DNA of 64,000 nucleotides, taken from the NCBI RefSeq assembly GCF_040807025.1, contig NC_090964.1:6386001-6450000 (forward strand), given 5' to 3'. This document shows positions 1 to 13,165 of this stretch, piece after piece. The notes beneath the pieces are model-generated. The model saw only the letters and a program-made list of their open reading frames with translations, was not told the origin of the DNA and did no database searches. Numbering within the stretch: the stretch's first letter is position 1; each line of letters starts with the position of its first letter. Position numbers and translations under genes: made by a program. Source of the DNA: Struthio camelus. Lineage: Eukaryota; Chordata; Aves; Struthioniformes; Struthionidae.

Positions 1-1454
1 ACTGGAAAGTCTTTTTCTCCTGGAAAGGCTTGTGATGATAATGGGTGGCTGGAGCACAAGGAACCACTCGCTCCTTTAGCTGTCACAAGGCCCGGATGAA
101 AGAAAAAATAGCATAGTGGAGCTTGGGGCCAAGAGGATCTTTAAGGACAAAATACCCTGTAGTCCTGTCTTCTAATACTGGAAGAGTAACTTTCAGTAAG
201 AGCATATTTCAGCCAGTACTGAAAACTTATCATCTTCAATGCTTCCTCACCATTCACTCTAATTACTTACAACATATGCTAAATATTTGCCTGTTTACAG
301 GCCAGGGAATGCTAAGGAATGCAATAATGACAAAATTAAAGATTCGGTCACCTCTTGGCGAGCTTGATCACTGCAGTGATTCATGGCTATGCCATCTTTA
401 AGCAAGGGAATCTCCAAAGCTGACAAACTACTTTTTGAGCACCTTGAAGCGGCTTTAAGAGAAACACTGGTCAGAAGCCAAAAGCAGCATAGATACAGGA
501 TCCATTCCAGAAGAGCACCAGGCATTAGTGAAGCAACAGCATATTCCCAACAGTCAAGCACTCAGAGGTGGGATACCCATCTGTCACTTCCAGCTATATC
601 ATTAGGAAGCAAAAACATGGAGAGGAAAATTACATTGATATTCCATTGTTTGGGGAGAATCCAACATGGCATTTAACTCTTGTTTTTACCCATTTAAAGC
701 CACCATCGCTGTCAGACAACATAAATTAATATATTCAGAGAAGAACCTATAAGCTAACGCCACCTAAAGCCTCCCACTGCAAAACACCAGAGATGGAGAA
801 CGACAAAAATAACAGAACTACAGCACAGATCAAAAATACAGTACTCTAAAGCCAAAGCCGGCCTGTGCTTTTAGGACTGGCACAACGCAAGCGCACAGCG
901 CTCTTCCTAAGCGAGCAGCTGCAGCACAGATGTGCCACAGTCACATCCTCAGTCTGGGTGAACTCCTTTACGGGACAAACACAACTCACGGCACATGCCC
1001 TCTTCCCAAAGACCTTACAGCCTCACACAGACGTTAATCAAAACCACCGACTCCTTTGGCAAAGGGGTAAGTCCATCTATGCTACCTATAAAATTGATGG
1101 GAATAGCTCAAAGCATTACACTGGAGGTTGTAAACGAACAGCAAGAATGACCCTAACAGCAAACATTAAGCCTCTAAATTAAATCTGTATTAAGCCTCAG
1201 AGGTAGCGCTATGTGTTTATCTCCAGAAGCAAGTCTGCAATGTTTAGGCCAAGGTTAAGAAGCTAATATCCCTTCCCTGTTTCATTAAAAGATTCATCTC
1301 AAATGTATCTTCCAACCTCTAATCCTTCAAGAAGGCAAACTATAGCTAAAAACCTGCCTGCTCACAGGTAACTGGTAAGGGCAGGGAGATCTTTCAGCAA
1401 GAGTCCTGTTTCCTCTTTTTAAGGTTTCACAAAAGTCTCAGCAAGCGCACTCAC
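1..1454 (-). other. Intron or 3' portion of the left gene; no confident exon
   Basis: A further minus-strand exon may start near 455, after the acceptor TTCTGACCAG. In the phase needed it reads MFLLKPLQGAQKVVCQLW and then stops after a few more codons; other frames are also open, so the end of the gene cannot be called. No canonical poly(A) signal was seen. The rest shows no recognisable feature. Confidence 0.3.
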
Positions 1455-1607
1455 TTTTCATACCAGATGATAAAACAGCGGTGAGACACTTCAGCATTTC
1501 CTCTACCACCTGAAAGGGCTCTCGGGGCAGGCACGCCACACCAACAAGCTGGATTATTCTTCCACACCTAGAGCTCCGCAATCTGAGCTTGCATTTCTTC
1601 CAAATGC
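1455..1607 (-). CDS. Predicted exon, unidentified protein (153 nt)
   Basis: The acceptor TGGCTTTGTGCAG|GCATTT and donor ATGAAAA|GTGAGTGC are both strong. Entering in phase 1, as the 3.2-kb exon requires, it reads RIWKKCKLRLRSSRCGR, then IIQLVGVACLPREPFQVVEE and MLKCLTAVLSSGMK without a stop, 51 codons plus one base. The phase match across four consecutive exons is the main support. The product is basic then hydrophobic-helical; I cannot name it. Confidence 0.55.
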
Positions 1608-3158
1608 CTGCACAAAGCCAGCCGGTGCCAGGGAATCCTAGCACCCTACACACACTCGGCTCTGCCCAGGGAGACTTACAAAAGCGCTTTAGTTCAGCTT
1701 TTGGGGAACACCCAACTTCCCCACCGCACCTGCTCTGTTTTAATTATTGACTAGGCTAGAAACTCCTTATTAAAATGCAAGGCAAGTTTGGCACACAAGC
1801 TCGGCTGCTGATCCATCTCAAGCAGATACACTGGGAAGCGAAACCCAAATCCTCTGCCACAGTTTAGAAATTAAAAGGAACTGCGGATAGACTTGGTTGA
1901 AGTCACCTAAGAAATTCAGCACAAAAAAAAATATAGTTTTTGCATTTATGCAACTCCAAATTCCGATAAATTTTGAAATTTGCAACCACTACTTTAGATT
2001 CACACACAAACATCAGGTATAAAAGCTTCCTGCTTTCAACGTAGTACGTTTTTACAAGCCATTTCTTCCAGCATGAATCTCACAGATAATTACAGGTTTG
2101 ACCTCCGTCTATTGCACAAATATGCCTTTTGAAGCAATGCGAATAAATATTTGCCCAATACTAAAAAACAGCTCCAAGAGGAACCCTTCCAGTTTATCAA
2201 CTTTGTGATTCATGTTGATACAAGCTTTATTCTCTATTTAAGGAACGAGATAACACTTGGGAAGTTCATCTTGCCAATTGTGTTTCATGAAACTGCCATG
2301 GACCACCCTGAACAGTGGCGCATCCAGACCATGGGTCACACCCTAGCAAGAGCAATCAGCAAGACACAGCCCACCAACCTCAGCCTCAAATCCCCAAATA
2401 TTTATGGTTGCTCAACAAACAAGGTGCTCTGAGCAGCAGCAAGGTGTAAGATTGAAACATGCGGAGGAAAAGACTGCTGCTAACATGATTAAAGCCACGC
2501 TTGGTTTTGTGTCTTGAATCATGCCCTTCTTTACCCCCTTTTGCACCGGCTCACTTGGGAATGAATTGTAAAGCAGCTCAAAGGAGTCGAAAGTAAAACG
2601 TGAGCTCTCTGACCTTCTTCAGCTCCTTCTGAAATCCCAATCCCTGCCCAAATGCACCTCTGTTTTCTACCAACACAGACAGCTCTTGCAAAAGCAAGGC
2701 AGAAACAGACACGAGCATTAAGCACTATCACAGAATATGACCCCAAAAGCATACGTGATCATTGCAAACAGGTAGCTTAGGTCACTAGATACACACAGAT
2801 CTGGTCCCCAAAACCAAACCCTGTTTATGCATCACATTTGACTCACACAAGCTGCGGAGACAATGCCACAGCAATTGTTTACAGTGTCAAGGCCATTTCA
2901 GATAATTAAAGGAAACGTCAAGAGATGAGATAACGCCAACTGAGATCAGGAGGAACAGCTAGTCACTGTTTTTCCCAAAGTTTGTTCCACCTCCTACAGA
3001 TCCCCAGAATCCTTTCCCTTCCACATAGCTTCACTTAAGTCCCTTGCCCAGTGAGCAGCCCTGTCACTGCATTTGTAAAGCACCAGGCACAGCCATGTTT
3101 AGGTGCAAGTAGCAAAAGCCTGTTCTGAGACTATCAAATCATGCTCCTGCCTACTCAC

Positions 3159-3220
3159 GCTTGGCACGGTTGCGTGGGGGGCTGCAGACTGCCTCTAAGC
3201 GCTGTTGCAGGTAGTGCTGC
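3159..3220 (-). CDS. Predicted exon, unidentified protein (62 nt)
   Basis: The acceptor is GTTTCCTTTAG|GCAG and the donor GCCAAGC|GTGAGTAG. Entering in phase 2 it gives W then QHYLQQRLEAVCSPPRNRAK, leaving phase 1. This is the frame predicted by the upstream exon, and one of the other two frames has a stop. It looks like a basic helical segment; no family recognised. Confidence 0.5.
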
Positions 3221-3869
3221 CTAAAGGAAACACGGTCAAACTCAAACAGGACTATTTCTGCCAGTAACATGTTTGACTGTAGCCTAGCATACAACCACTA
3301 CAGCCCTCCAGGACTGGCTTTGAAATAGCCAGCTCAAACGCCAACAGCAGCCTGCTTGTAACAGCCGCAAGCTCTGCGAGGGCCAACTACTCAAATATTT
3401 ACTTACCTGCTCCGACAAATTTTGCAGCATAAGAGCTACAGCGCACTATTTCGAGTGCATAAGCTAACAAGCTTACAGCCAACTCAGGAAGGCTCAGCTG
3501 TAACTTACCCTCAACTGCAATGCAGATGACCCCCAAGTCAGTGGGCTAGACAGAGCAACGTCATTCACCTCGCTCCTGCCTGCAGTAGCCTTTGTCAACT
3601 TCACTCCTATGTCATTAAACACCTCGAGATACGGCCTCAGACCAAAGCAGCATGCGGTGAGAGATTAGTCAGCTATGGAGCCCCATGCTACGTCCCATGG
3701 CTCCACAGTGTTGTGATGCACGTTTCCCAATGCGCATACATGTCTCAACACAGCCGATTAGGAAGACAGACCTTTTAGGGGAACATCAGTGTAACCTCGC
3801 CTCCGTAGCGTCCACCAAGGAGTTCCTGCCTCAAGACCCACAGTACATACACTTGGCAGCACTCTAGCT

Positions 3870-4040
3870 CAGGGGTTTTCAACTTGCAGGTTGAGAACCC
3901 TGCGGTACAAAACTTCTCTTAAGGGATCCAAAAAGAGAAGCTATTAAGAAAAGCAGGAACATTTAAATTAACTTTACAGGAGTCTGTAATTCCTATCAGA
4001 AAATGTTCAATGGTGCACAAAGGAAAGGTTGAAAACCATG
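3870..4040. mobile_element. Possible degenerate hAT-type MITE
   Basis: The left end CAGGGGTTTTCAACTT and the inverse of the right end, CATGGTTTTCAACCTT, match at 13 of 16 positions, giving terminal inverted repeats about 170 bp apart. The CAGGGGTTNTCAA start is typical of hAT MITEs in amniotes. A subterminal inverted copy (GGTTGAGAACCC at 3890-3901) forms a hairpin with the left end. Flanking 8-bp target duplications are not clear, so the copy is old or the call is wrong. Confidence 0.4.
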
Positions 4041-6779
4041 AGTCCAGTAAGCGTACTCTTCAAGTAATTGTTTTAGCAAGGACACGTTAGAGCAGATTTT
4101 TGAATTGGTGCACAAAATTGTAGTTACAGTGTGTAAATGTACTCCTCCCCATTAACTTTGTTTTAAATATGAAGAATCTTCTCATGCTGAATTCCCATTT
4201 AAACAAGCTTGCAGAAGGAGCTCCCTCCCTTGCTATAAGAATGCCATCCTGGGGCTTCCCCCAAGGTGATTGAAATTACAGGGTACAAAGAAGTCATCTA
4301 ACCCTATTACCTTATCAACAGGAGGGCTAGCTGGCTCCTGGGCACTTAACCCACAATCCTAGCTGGTCCGTTGGCTACATCAACCCACATCCTCCTGCTG
4401 CCTTCCTTGAAGGAGTCCAGAAGCATGAGTCATTAGCAACCCTGCAGCCTACTCCTGTGCTAAGGAAGCTCCCGGGAGCTTCCAAAATAATTCTCAAAAC
4501 TAAATCTTCACCTACCTCAAGGGAGTAGAAAAAAATAAAACCTCAAAAAAAATCTCAATTTTTTTTTTTTTTTAACTGAACTTCAGATCAGGCTCAACAT
4601 TAAAAAAAAATTAAAGCTTGGAAACCAAAAGCCAACTGACCCCTTAAAGGAGCTTTCCCATATTTATGGAAGTTTCTAGTTTAGCACACAAGCATGGGCT
4701 CATTTAGTGGGTATTAGAGTAAAAAATCAATTTCAACACCGAGACGCTAAAAGAAAAAGGCCTATTTCATTATTAATTGAGCCTCTGGCTACAGAATAGA
4801 GAGAAAAATGTTCTTCCTGACTTTGAAACTCAACTTAAATTCTAATTCATACCAAGGTGCATGTCTCCACCTTTTGCAAGACAGGCGATAGTCTGATTTC
4901 TGCCCATAACTAAAGGCAGAGTCATAAGCCATCAGGTTTTACACTGCTGCAGCCAAGGACATAAGTTGACCTTGTAGCTAGAGCTCCATCGTTCCCATTC
5001 ATGACGAACCCTGCCTAAAACGCAGGCCGCTAAACCTTGTAGGTCTGTGGGACCAACAGGAAAACAATCAAGTCTATAACAAACGTCAGCAAGCGACTGA
5101 CTATGTACTAGCACTTCTTTTCTTCTCTCCCCTCCCTACTTTATCATGCTTGGTTCTTCCGCTTTCCTGCGTTGGTTACCTTGTTATTTATTGGACGCAT
5201 GGCTTAGAAATAAACTCAGGACAACCCTTTTTTCAAACACCAGCTACTTTTGTTTAGAACAATTGCTACCGGCTCTCAGGGATGCAAAATAAGCTTTCAA
5301 AAAAGAACCACGTCTACCCCTGACAAGCAGATCCATCAGGCCCAGTAAATACCACGGCCTGGGAATAGCCTCCAACACAGGAGCTTACTAAACTGCCAAT
5401 TCCCGATGCCAGGAAGGCACGACGAAGGGAAGTCTCGTTTTATACTTGCCCAGTTGTGGGTTCTCTCTCTAAGCATTTGTTCAGGAGTGGGCTCAAGGCA
5501 TCTTCGCTGTGGAGGAACGTAACACTTCATATAGAAACGGGGTGCTCATTACCAAACTCGTTTTCCACAAAGCTCCAGCGTCACTGGAGAACCACCCACC
5601 AAAACCAGCTCTGGGAATACCGAGCAGTACTTTCCCTCGAGCAAGAAAATAAAGAAAAAAAATCTGAGCAGATACAGAGTGCTGAGGGTGCCAGACTCGC
5701 TAGAATAATCCCATTATGGAGTTGTCCAGAACAAGCAGTTTGCTCAATATTTGAGGGAGATAACAGGATTAACTTCATGTACAACATCATTTGAGCCTAA
5801 TAATTGCAGAATCACTCCTAAGGCCCAAATGTCATTGATTCAACAGGGGATTCCCATCAACCCCCCAAAAGCCCTAGCTCAGAAAGCCTGTTCATTAGTG
5901 TCAGCATCTTAAGTTAATTACTCAGAGATTTTCCTTCCCTCCCTAAAGCAAAATGTTACTTAACCCCTGCAACACACTGGATGCTCGAGCAGAAGAAACT
6001 TCTGTATCCCCCACAGGAAGGAGCCATGCTTACTTTCCTAATTAGCGCTAACATCTCAAAGATTTAACATCAAGACCAAAGGGTTAGGGAGGAGCCTTTT
6101 TCAAAGTCTCAGTTGAACTCTAGCAGAAATCATTTCAGGTTGATTATAGCCCTCTTCCCTCACGATTGAGGGCCAGCCTCGGACGCCTGCTTATTCCCAT
6201 AACCCTCTCGACCATCCTCTCCCCCTCCCTTCCCTCCCCTTGGGAAGGTAATCGGCCCTTTGAACGCAGCTACCAGCAAATCCCTCCAGCAGGGATCACT
6301 ACCTAGTCTTCAGGACCCATTTACTTTGCCAAGTGATGACTCACTCTTAGTCTAGCCTTGCAAATGAGTCCCTTACTGCAGCCGTGCTGTGGAAGTAAAG
6401 GAAAAACATACAAAGCAAACAGTACATAGAGCCGTTTCCTAGCCTGCGGGAGAGAGTGGGAAGAACCGCAAGAACTGAGCTGTGTTTTTCTAAGAGATTC
6501 TTACTCAGGACACTGAAAGTTATTAAATTCCGCCTTTCTCAAGTGCAGGGGGAGGCTTTTGTTCTGATGCAGTGCACCAATGAAGCCGCTCTTATTGTTT
6601 CGTCCCTATCCTGAAGCAATTACAGCATACCACCAAGCCACCCCCACCTCCAGGCTTACTGCTGGCTCACTGCCACCAAGATTCAAGCTCCCCAGCCACC
6701 GTTTGGCTACATCATCGCTGCAGCGGCTTTCACAGTCCTCGTCCATTCCCGACTAAGGGTCTGCCCTCCCAGCACAGCC

Positions 6780-7270
6780 CCGGGGGTGGGAGAGCTGCGC
6801 TCCCACCCCAACTCCCCGAAGCCTGGCGCGGCGCCGAAGCCGCCTTCCCGCCGGCCTCACGCTACAAAAAAAAAAAAAAAAACCACACTGCTTTTACAGG
6901 AAATCGCTCTGGCAGAGGTTTGAAAAATGCAGTGCCCGAGGACCTGCTGCTTTGGGCCGGGGGGGAGGAGGAGAAGCCAGCCAAGCGAGCAGCACCGCGC
7001 AGGAGCTGCACCCCAAACCACGCGTGACCCCGCAGCACGCCGGCGCCCCGCAGCCGGCCCAGTCGCGCTCGCCCCCTGGCGGCCGCGGCGCAGCGCCGCC
7101 CCGACGGGGCGCACAGGGAGCCCGAGGGGGCAGCGGGCACGCACAGGGCTGCCCCGGGCTCAGCCGCGGCCGGCCAGGCACCGGGACACCGCGGGCGGAA
7201 GGCGGCGGCCGCGCGGGAAAGCACGTCGATGCTTGCGGTACAGCGCTAGGCGGCGAGAAACTCTCCACCT
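6780..7270. promoter_or_regulatory. Intragenic CpG island with CTCF-like site
   Basis: About 490 bp of high GC and dense CpG within otherwise moderate-GC intronic sequence. It starts next to an A-run (6866-6882) and contains a CTCF-like core. Several overlapping ORFs run through it in both directions, as expected from GC content, and none is recognisable. It could be an alternative promoter of the left gene or an insulator. No convincing exon-donor pair was found. Confidence 0.6.
7068..7082 (-). promoter_or_regulatory. CTCF-like binding site
   Basis: The plus strand reads CTCGCCCCCTGGCGG, 12 of 15 positions of the CTCF core AGCGCCCCCTGSTGG, with the GCCCCCTGG centre intact. The motif is therefore oriented on the minus strand. 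Confidence 0.55.
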
Positions 7271-10200
7271 CTCCTTCACTGTCACAAAAACAGCCACTGC
7301 TTGCCTTGCAGCAATCATCCCTATGTATCCCCCAGGAAAGGCGGCTCACAGGCAAGGTGCTGTCTCGGAGACAGCAGAGCCAGGCATGGATTCCAACCTC
7401 CTTACGTGACTTTTAGGGCAATTTATTTCAATTTCTGTCTCTGCAGATTTCCACTGTGACCGCTCCGCAAACACCTAGGTTAGTGGCAGCAAAGCTTCAC
7501 GTGCCTGAGACAAAAGCAGGTTTCCAGGCTGAAATGGAAGAGGCTGACAAAATGCCCGAGACACCTCAAGGAAATCTCCTTACAGCTGAGGTACTCCAAT
7601 GTAGAAAGCTTTAACTCAGGCAGCCTTAAGACAATAGCCAAACAGGAACTAGGATGCTGTTCTATAAAAGCCTGCAGTGCCCAGCTGAGAGAGAAAACAG
7701 CCCGAGGACCAACTGAAGCAGGCTAAACAGATCTCGTAAGTAGAATTTAGTAACTCTTACAAATACTATTGCTTTTAATGAGCAGAGAAATACAAGTTCA
7801 TTGTAACCCAGCTGGTAAGCCCCTTAGAAATTTTAAAGCCTATGCTTTCCAAAGGAAGACAAAAGACAGGCTGGATAGAGAGCAATACTCTCCCCAAGCA
7901 GCCCTCAATGACAGCCAAGCTAACCAAGTCGTGGTTATCGCTTGTCCCATCACGCCTGTAAGAAAGCCATGCAAGATAGCTGCTAGCTTCTCGTTGCGCT
8001 CAAAGTGTTACAGGAGACAAAAGACACCTTCAGAAATCAGAGCCAGGCTTCTTTTCAACACAAACGTAAAAGAAAACAGATAAAGCAGCGACGTCAGCAG
8101 TGACGCTGTGCAACTGTTAGCGGCCAGGCTGCCTCGAAGGGCTTCCCTTCTACCCACCCCCGATAAAATCGGCTACTTAAACCTCTTGACAGCGGATCTA
8201 CAGACAATATGTTTCAGAGAGCACTGCGAGCCTCCTCTCCCTTTTACACATGGCAAATTTAAGGTCCAGCAGGTTGAAAACTAGAAATTCTCAAAATCCA
8301 ACACTCGTGCTCCGCGCGCTGCTTACTGAAGCGCAGTAACTCCACGCTCGCTAGTCTACAGTGAATCAGCCCGAATTATCTGGAGGATTGATTACATGTC
8401 CTGCAACATCTTATCTCTTAATACAAGGAAAAAGATTGTTCCAGGCGATCACAAAGCAGTTCAGCAGGTACGACATTTCTCACAACATCAGCCTTTGCTA
8501 CTATCTGGCTCCTGCCAGCCTGTAAGGCCAAAGCATCTCACTCCTAGCACATCCACAGCTCAGCCACTAAACCCAGCAAAATTAACCTCCTCTTTCCTCC
8601 TAGCAGAGCTATCTGTAGAAACCGCATTGCCATTTGCTACAACAGCTCTAGGAGTCACTTGAAGGGGGTGCCATGGAATTACAAGGTCTCCAGAGGGTCA
8701 GCAAATAATCTCTGCAAAACACTTGCTCATAGATCAAGAGAGAAAAGCAGCAAGAGTTCAGACACCAGCTCAGACCACGGGGGCTGCGTTGTTTTGGTGG
8801 ATTTATTTGGGGGCAGGGTGGGGGGAATTGTTGGGTTTTCATTTTTCTAAATGCCACGGTGAATAACTGATGCATAAATGATCCGAATTATTTGCAAATG
8901 CAATAGGCAGAAGGACAAAACAGGCATCCTATTAACTGCCCCAAGCACCCTGGCAGCACTCAGCAATTTATCTGCACTCAACTAGAACGTCCATTGCAAA
9001 TTTAAGAACAAAAGGCTACTAGGAGAGTGTCCCAATGTATTCTGCTATCTTGGCAAGTGCAGTCAACCTATCTGCTAACCTACATGAAAGCATTATTGTA
9101 AGTATCATATTACTGCATCTTGTTTAAAAGTCAAATGGTCTCACATGAGATCAGCACAACCCTCCGGTAGATCTGACTAAAAACAGTAGGATGCACGCTT
9201 GCAAATTAGCATACTTCAACTGTAATTAAATGTTTAATCTGAGGTACTTTTATCACTTTGGCTCTCTTCTATTATATTGCACAAAACAGTAATATTACTA
9301 TATACATAATTCATAGCACCTCATAAGGGAATCACAGCTTCTTTATCCTCCTGGAAGAAAAGCCTGTTCTTTTGTTACGGAACAGGCATTATAAAGAGAT
9401 TTCCACCGGCTAGCTAGCATTAACGGCTCCTCTCTGGCACTCTTCAGAGCTCTGTGACAGTGAAGTACCCCAACACTGCAATGGTCTAAATTTGGCTCTG
9501 CAGATCAAAACCAGAAAATAGTGAATGACATCTCCAGCAGCCTAGTCTAAACTAAAAAGCACATCTTCAAAGCACTTTAGTTTAACATAAAAGTGCCCAT
9601 TTGACAAATTTCCCCTAAATACTCAGGAATGGTTGGTTAAAATGTCTGTCCTGGCAGCAGCCTAGAAGCAGCTGATTTCCAGTTAAGCCTTAGTCATCAA
9701 AAGGGGATTCCCATCCAGCCAGACTAGCACCAATAGCAAGTTGAAGAAGCCTTGAAATCTGAGGTTGGCCATTTATCCAAATTCTCCGGCAAATGCAAAG
9801 GGCAATGCAAAGTGCCCTTCACCTTGTACTCTCTCCTCCTGCCCCCACGCAGGCACTTCTTCCCTTTTAAAGGGCATTACCTAGAGTACCAGAATGACTG
9901 TCCTGGAGATCTAAAGTCTTGCTGTTTTTCTGAAGAACACAAGACAGCACAGACACCAGCGGGTATTCCCCCTCACTCTGTCCTTCCTCCACCCTGACAC
10001 CTTGCAGCAACTGCCGTCAGATCAGCGAGGGAAGCGTGGACTGATGTCTTCTCCCTACGCAGGCAGCCAGGCCACTGTGGTCCCTGCAAACCTCTGCCAC
10101 CAACCCCCCGTGTGCCACCTTAGATCCACTCGGCAGTGGCGGGACAGGAACTCGTGCTATCACAAGATTCAAACCACCAACTTACATGCAAAACCTTGTA

Positions 10201-13099
10201 CATCCTACCAGCCACTCCCTGTGCTTTCACCGCTGCTAAAAACAAAGGGCTTCAGAAACAAAGGAATAGCGAGAAGGCAGGCACTTGGCAGGCACCTTTG
10301 AAGCGGAAGCAGAAAACTGGTTTTCAAGAGCAGGTTTTATTTGTTCCTGACAGACTTCGCCTGAAGTCTTCTGTTCTCTTCTACCTACACCTGCCTACCT
10401 GGAGGAGGCACCAAGCTTGAGGAGCCTTTTTAAAGGGCAGCAGGGAGAAACCCCAGCAGGAAGCAAGAAGGAACCCCCACACGATCCGGGCATCATCCAG
10501 TGGCCTCTGCAAAGCAAAGTGTTATTTCCAGTCACCGATGCAGCAGGCAGATGGAGCTTGCAATTAAGTGTCTTTGGGACAGGACCTTAGCAGTGGTATC
10601 ACCCAGCCACAGCACCTTTGCTATTGCATCCGTCCCCCTTCTAAGCATTACTTTTTTAAAAGGCAGCAGAAACAGAACCCACTCAGACAACCTAGTCCTG
10701 GAATAGCTCGATACATCTCTTTCATCTCAAACTCTCTTTCAGGCAGCAAGGTTGCTAGAAAGTCAGCAGCAATTGGCATATGCTAATAAAAGCATTACTC
10801 ATACAGACATGCTTTTAACCAGAAGTGATCTAGAAATCCTGTCACCCATATACCCACAATGATGGCGCATTCTGTTTGCATCCTGACTGTCAACCTCAGA
10901 GCATCTGAAGGCATTGCTCTCATTTTTACAGGGGGAAAAAAAAACAACCCAGGAACCAGGTAGCTTGCTGTGCATCCTGCCAGGAACGAGTAGCAGAGCT
11001 GGTGGAATAAGCAGCAAGCATTCACATTTCTAGTCCCGTCCTTTGCTCAGACTATATTTGGAGTGCAAGTCTCCAAAAGCAGCAGATTCATATCACACTG
11101 GGTTCCTTATGAGGCACGTAGCCCAGAAGTCAGCATGGATGCTAAAACAAATTACTGCTTTGTTTGCACAAAGGTTAGGGACTTGAAGAGTATTTCACAA
11201 TGGTTAACACAAGCCTATTTTTTTAGCAGGGAAAGAACTAGGGGGAAAACAGTAGCATAGGGGGAGGTAAAAGACAGGATGAAAGACAGCCTTGAATAAA
11301 GAAATAACTGTGGAAGACTCTTAAGGCATCCATACATTTAATATTTCAAATGCTACTCTAGAAAGACAGAAGCAGCTTTGGGTAAGAGTCCATGCATGCA
11401 AAAAGCTACCTCGCTAGTTTCCCAACAGGCTTCACAATTGTTCCACACAGAGTCAGACCTTCTAGGGAAGCTCCAAAAAAGTTAATCCCAATTCCTGCAG
11501 AGTAAGTGCCTAACCACAAGCAGAAATTGCAAACAGAGTAAATCTAAGTTGTGAAGTACAGGAGGCAGGAGGATCCAACAGCCAACGCTTCCCATGAAGA
11601 AAGGCATCGCTACGCTCCCTCCACAGCTATCCATAAATGATTAGCTCAAACATTACTGGGCAAACAAACTGCAGGCCTGGCTCCATGCTAGAGCAGTCCA
11701 ACACCACAGCAGAGCTCTCAACGCACCGTCAGCATAAGGTGAGACTTGCCCTGCCAAGCGCAGAAGGCTCTCACTTCTTAAATGTTTGCTTTTTAAGATC
11801 AGAGACTTACAGGCAGATAAAATGTCATATCTTAAGAAGATCCCTTCACTAGGAGAAAGGCCCAAACCTTTAGTTCATATCGCCTTAAGAGAAGGGAACA
11901 GCTTTTGGAAGAGGATCTGGACAGTGACAGTGTGGGCAGCAAGCGGGACAGCGGAAATACGCTCTGAAAATAGAATATGCTGCTGCACCCTCGCTACACC
12001 AACAGGAAGGATCTGAAAAGGGGAAGGTATTCCAGTGATATTTCCCTTCAGCAAAGCCCTTGTGTAGGTGGGACCTCTAGAAGGCCTTGCAAAGAGGAGA
12101 GACTTGGCCCCAGCCCTGTGTGTATATTTAGAAACCATTTATTCCTCTCACTAACCTCTGTCCTCCCACCCACCTCACAGGGCTCAGCTGGCAGTTCGGC
12201 AGCAGCACACCCCCCCGCACGCTATGTGTGGCTGTGCCCCGACTTAGCACTGATGCACAGTATCTATTATCACCACCTCTCGGCTCCCGCACAAATCCTC
12301 ACTGCTTCCCACCCCTTCAACATTCCTTCCAGCTCCCGGAGGTTTCACAGCACTATTCACTAGCTGAAGGCTCAGGCAGACAAGCTACGCAAGTTTCTGC
12401 ACCTTGAGCAGTTTAGGCACCCATCAAGCCAATGGCCACTCACGCAACCTGGAGCGGAATAACGCAGTTCTGCCGAATCCACCATTGGAGAGAAAAACCG
12501 TCATCTGATGCTGCCCTAGCCACAGCACACATGCATGCCCAGATTACCGCACATCAGCTGACACGTGGTAACAAACTCTAGTAACTTGCTCAGGACCAAG
12601 TCTCAAGACTTGCAAGATACTACTCTATCCTCTTCTCTATACCCAAAAAGCCTACCTGAGGTAGTGGAGAGCGCAAACTAAGTTGCATACCTGTTCTAAA
12701 ATAAGAGTGTATAGACAAGCTCTGAGACTTCATGGCAGCTGCCTGGAGAGCATGCTTCTATTAGTCTTCAGGGATGAGCGTGAATTAAAATCTGAAGACA
12801 ACAGCAAATTTCATTTTTAATTAGCCAGGGCAGTCAGCCAAGGAGGAGCTCCCCCACCCGACCATGGCTAGTGAAGCCTGACAGCTAAAAAGGATTTATG
12901 CTTCACTGTGCAGTCCCAGCGGCCATTCGGAGCACACCAACTCTGAACATGCGCCAATGCAGTTAAAACAAAAGCCAGCCATGCAGCATCGTGAGTGCAG
13001 TTAATATACAACCAGTTAAGGCCAGCGATACATCAAAGCCCCAGGCTTCGAAGGAACAAAGGGCAGCAGCTTCAGCTCAGCTCCTGCACGCACCTCCAT

Positions 13100-13165
13100 C
13101 TTACCTCATCTCCAGCCACGCTGCCGGGAACAGAACCCAGGAGTCCTGAGTTTAGCAGCACTTGG
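13100..13165. repeat. Ancient SINE-like fragment
   Basis: GGGAACAGAACCCAGGAGTC resembles the tRNA-derived SINE (MIR/CORE-type) segment with an A/B-box-like core followed by 'cccaggagtcctg'. Only about 60 bp can be traced. Confidence 0.3.

Noticed and set aside
383..676. Plus-strand ORF of 97 codons with a charged, protein-like start
   Set aside because: No recognisable domain and no splice or promoter context; it opposes the better-supported minus-strand gene.
3408..3436. Possible 29-nt minus-strand exon reading AAKFVGA, like ATP synthase subunit c
   Set aside because: The donor is good, but the length breaks the frame of the neighbouring exons, and nothing beyond seven residues matches, so the similarity is chance.
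12658..12697. 40-nt exon-like segment with acceptor ATTTTAG and donor CCTCAG|GTAGGC
   Set aside because: In the phase left by the 15.1-kb exon it opens with TGA, so it cannot belong to the same coding frame.
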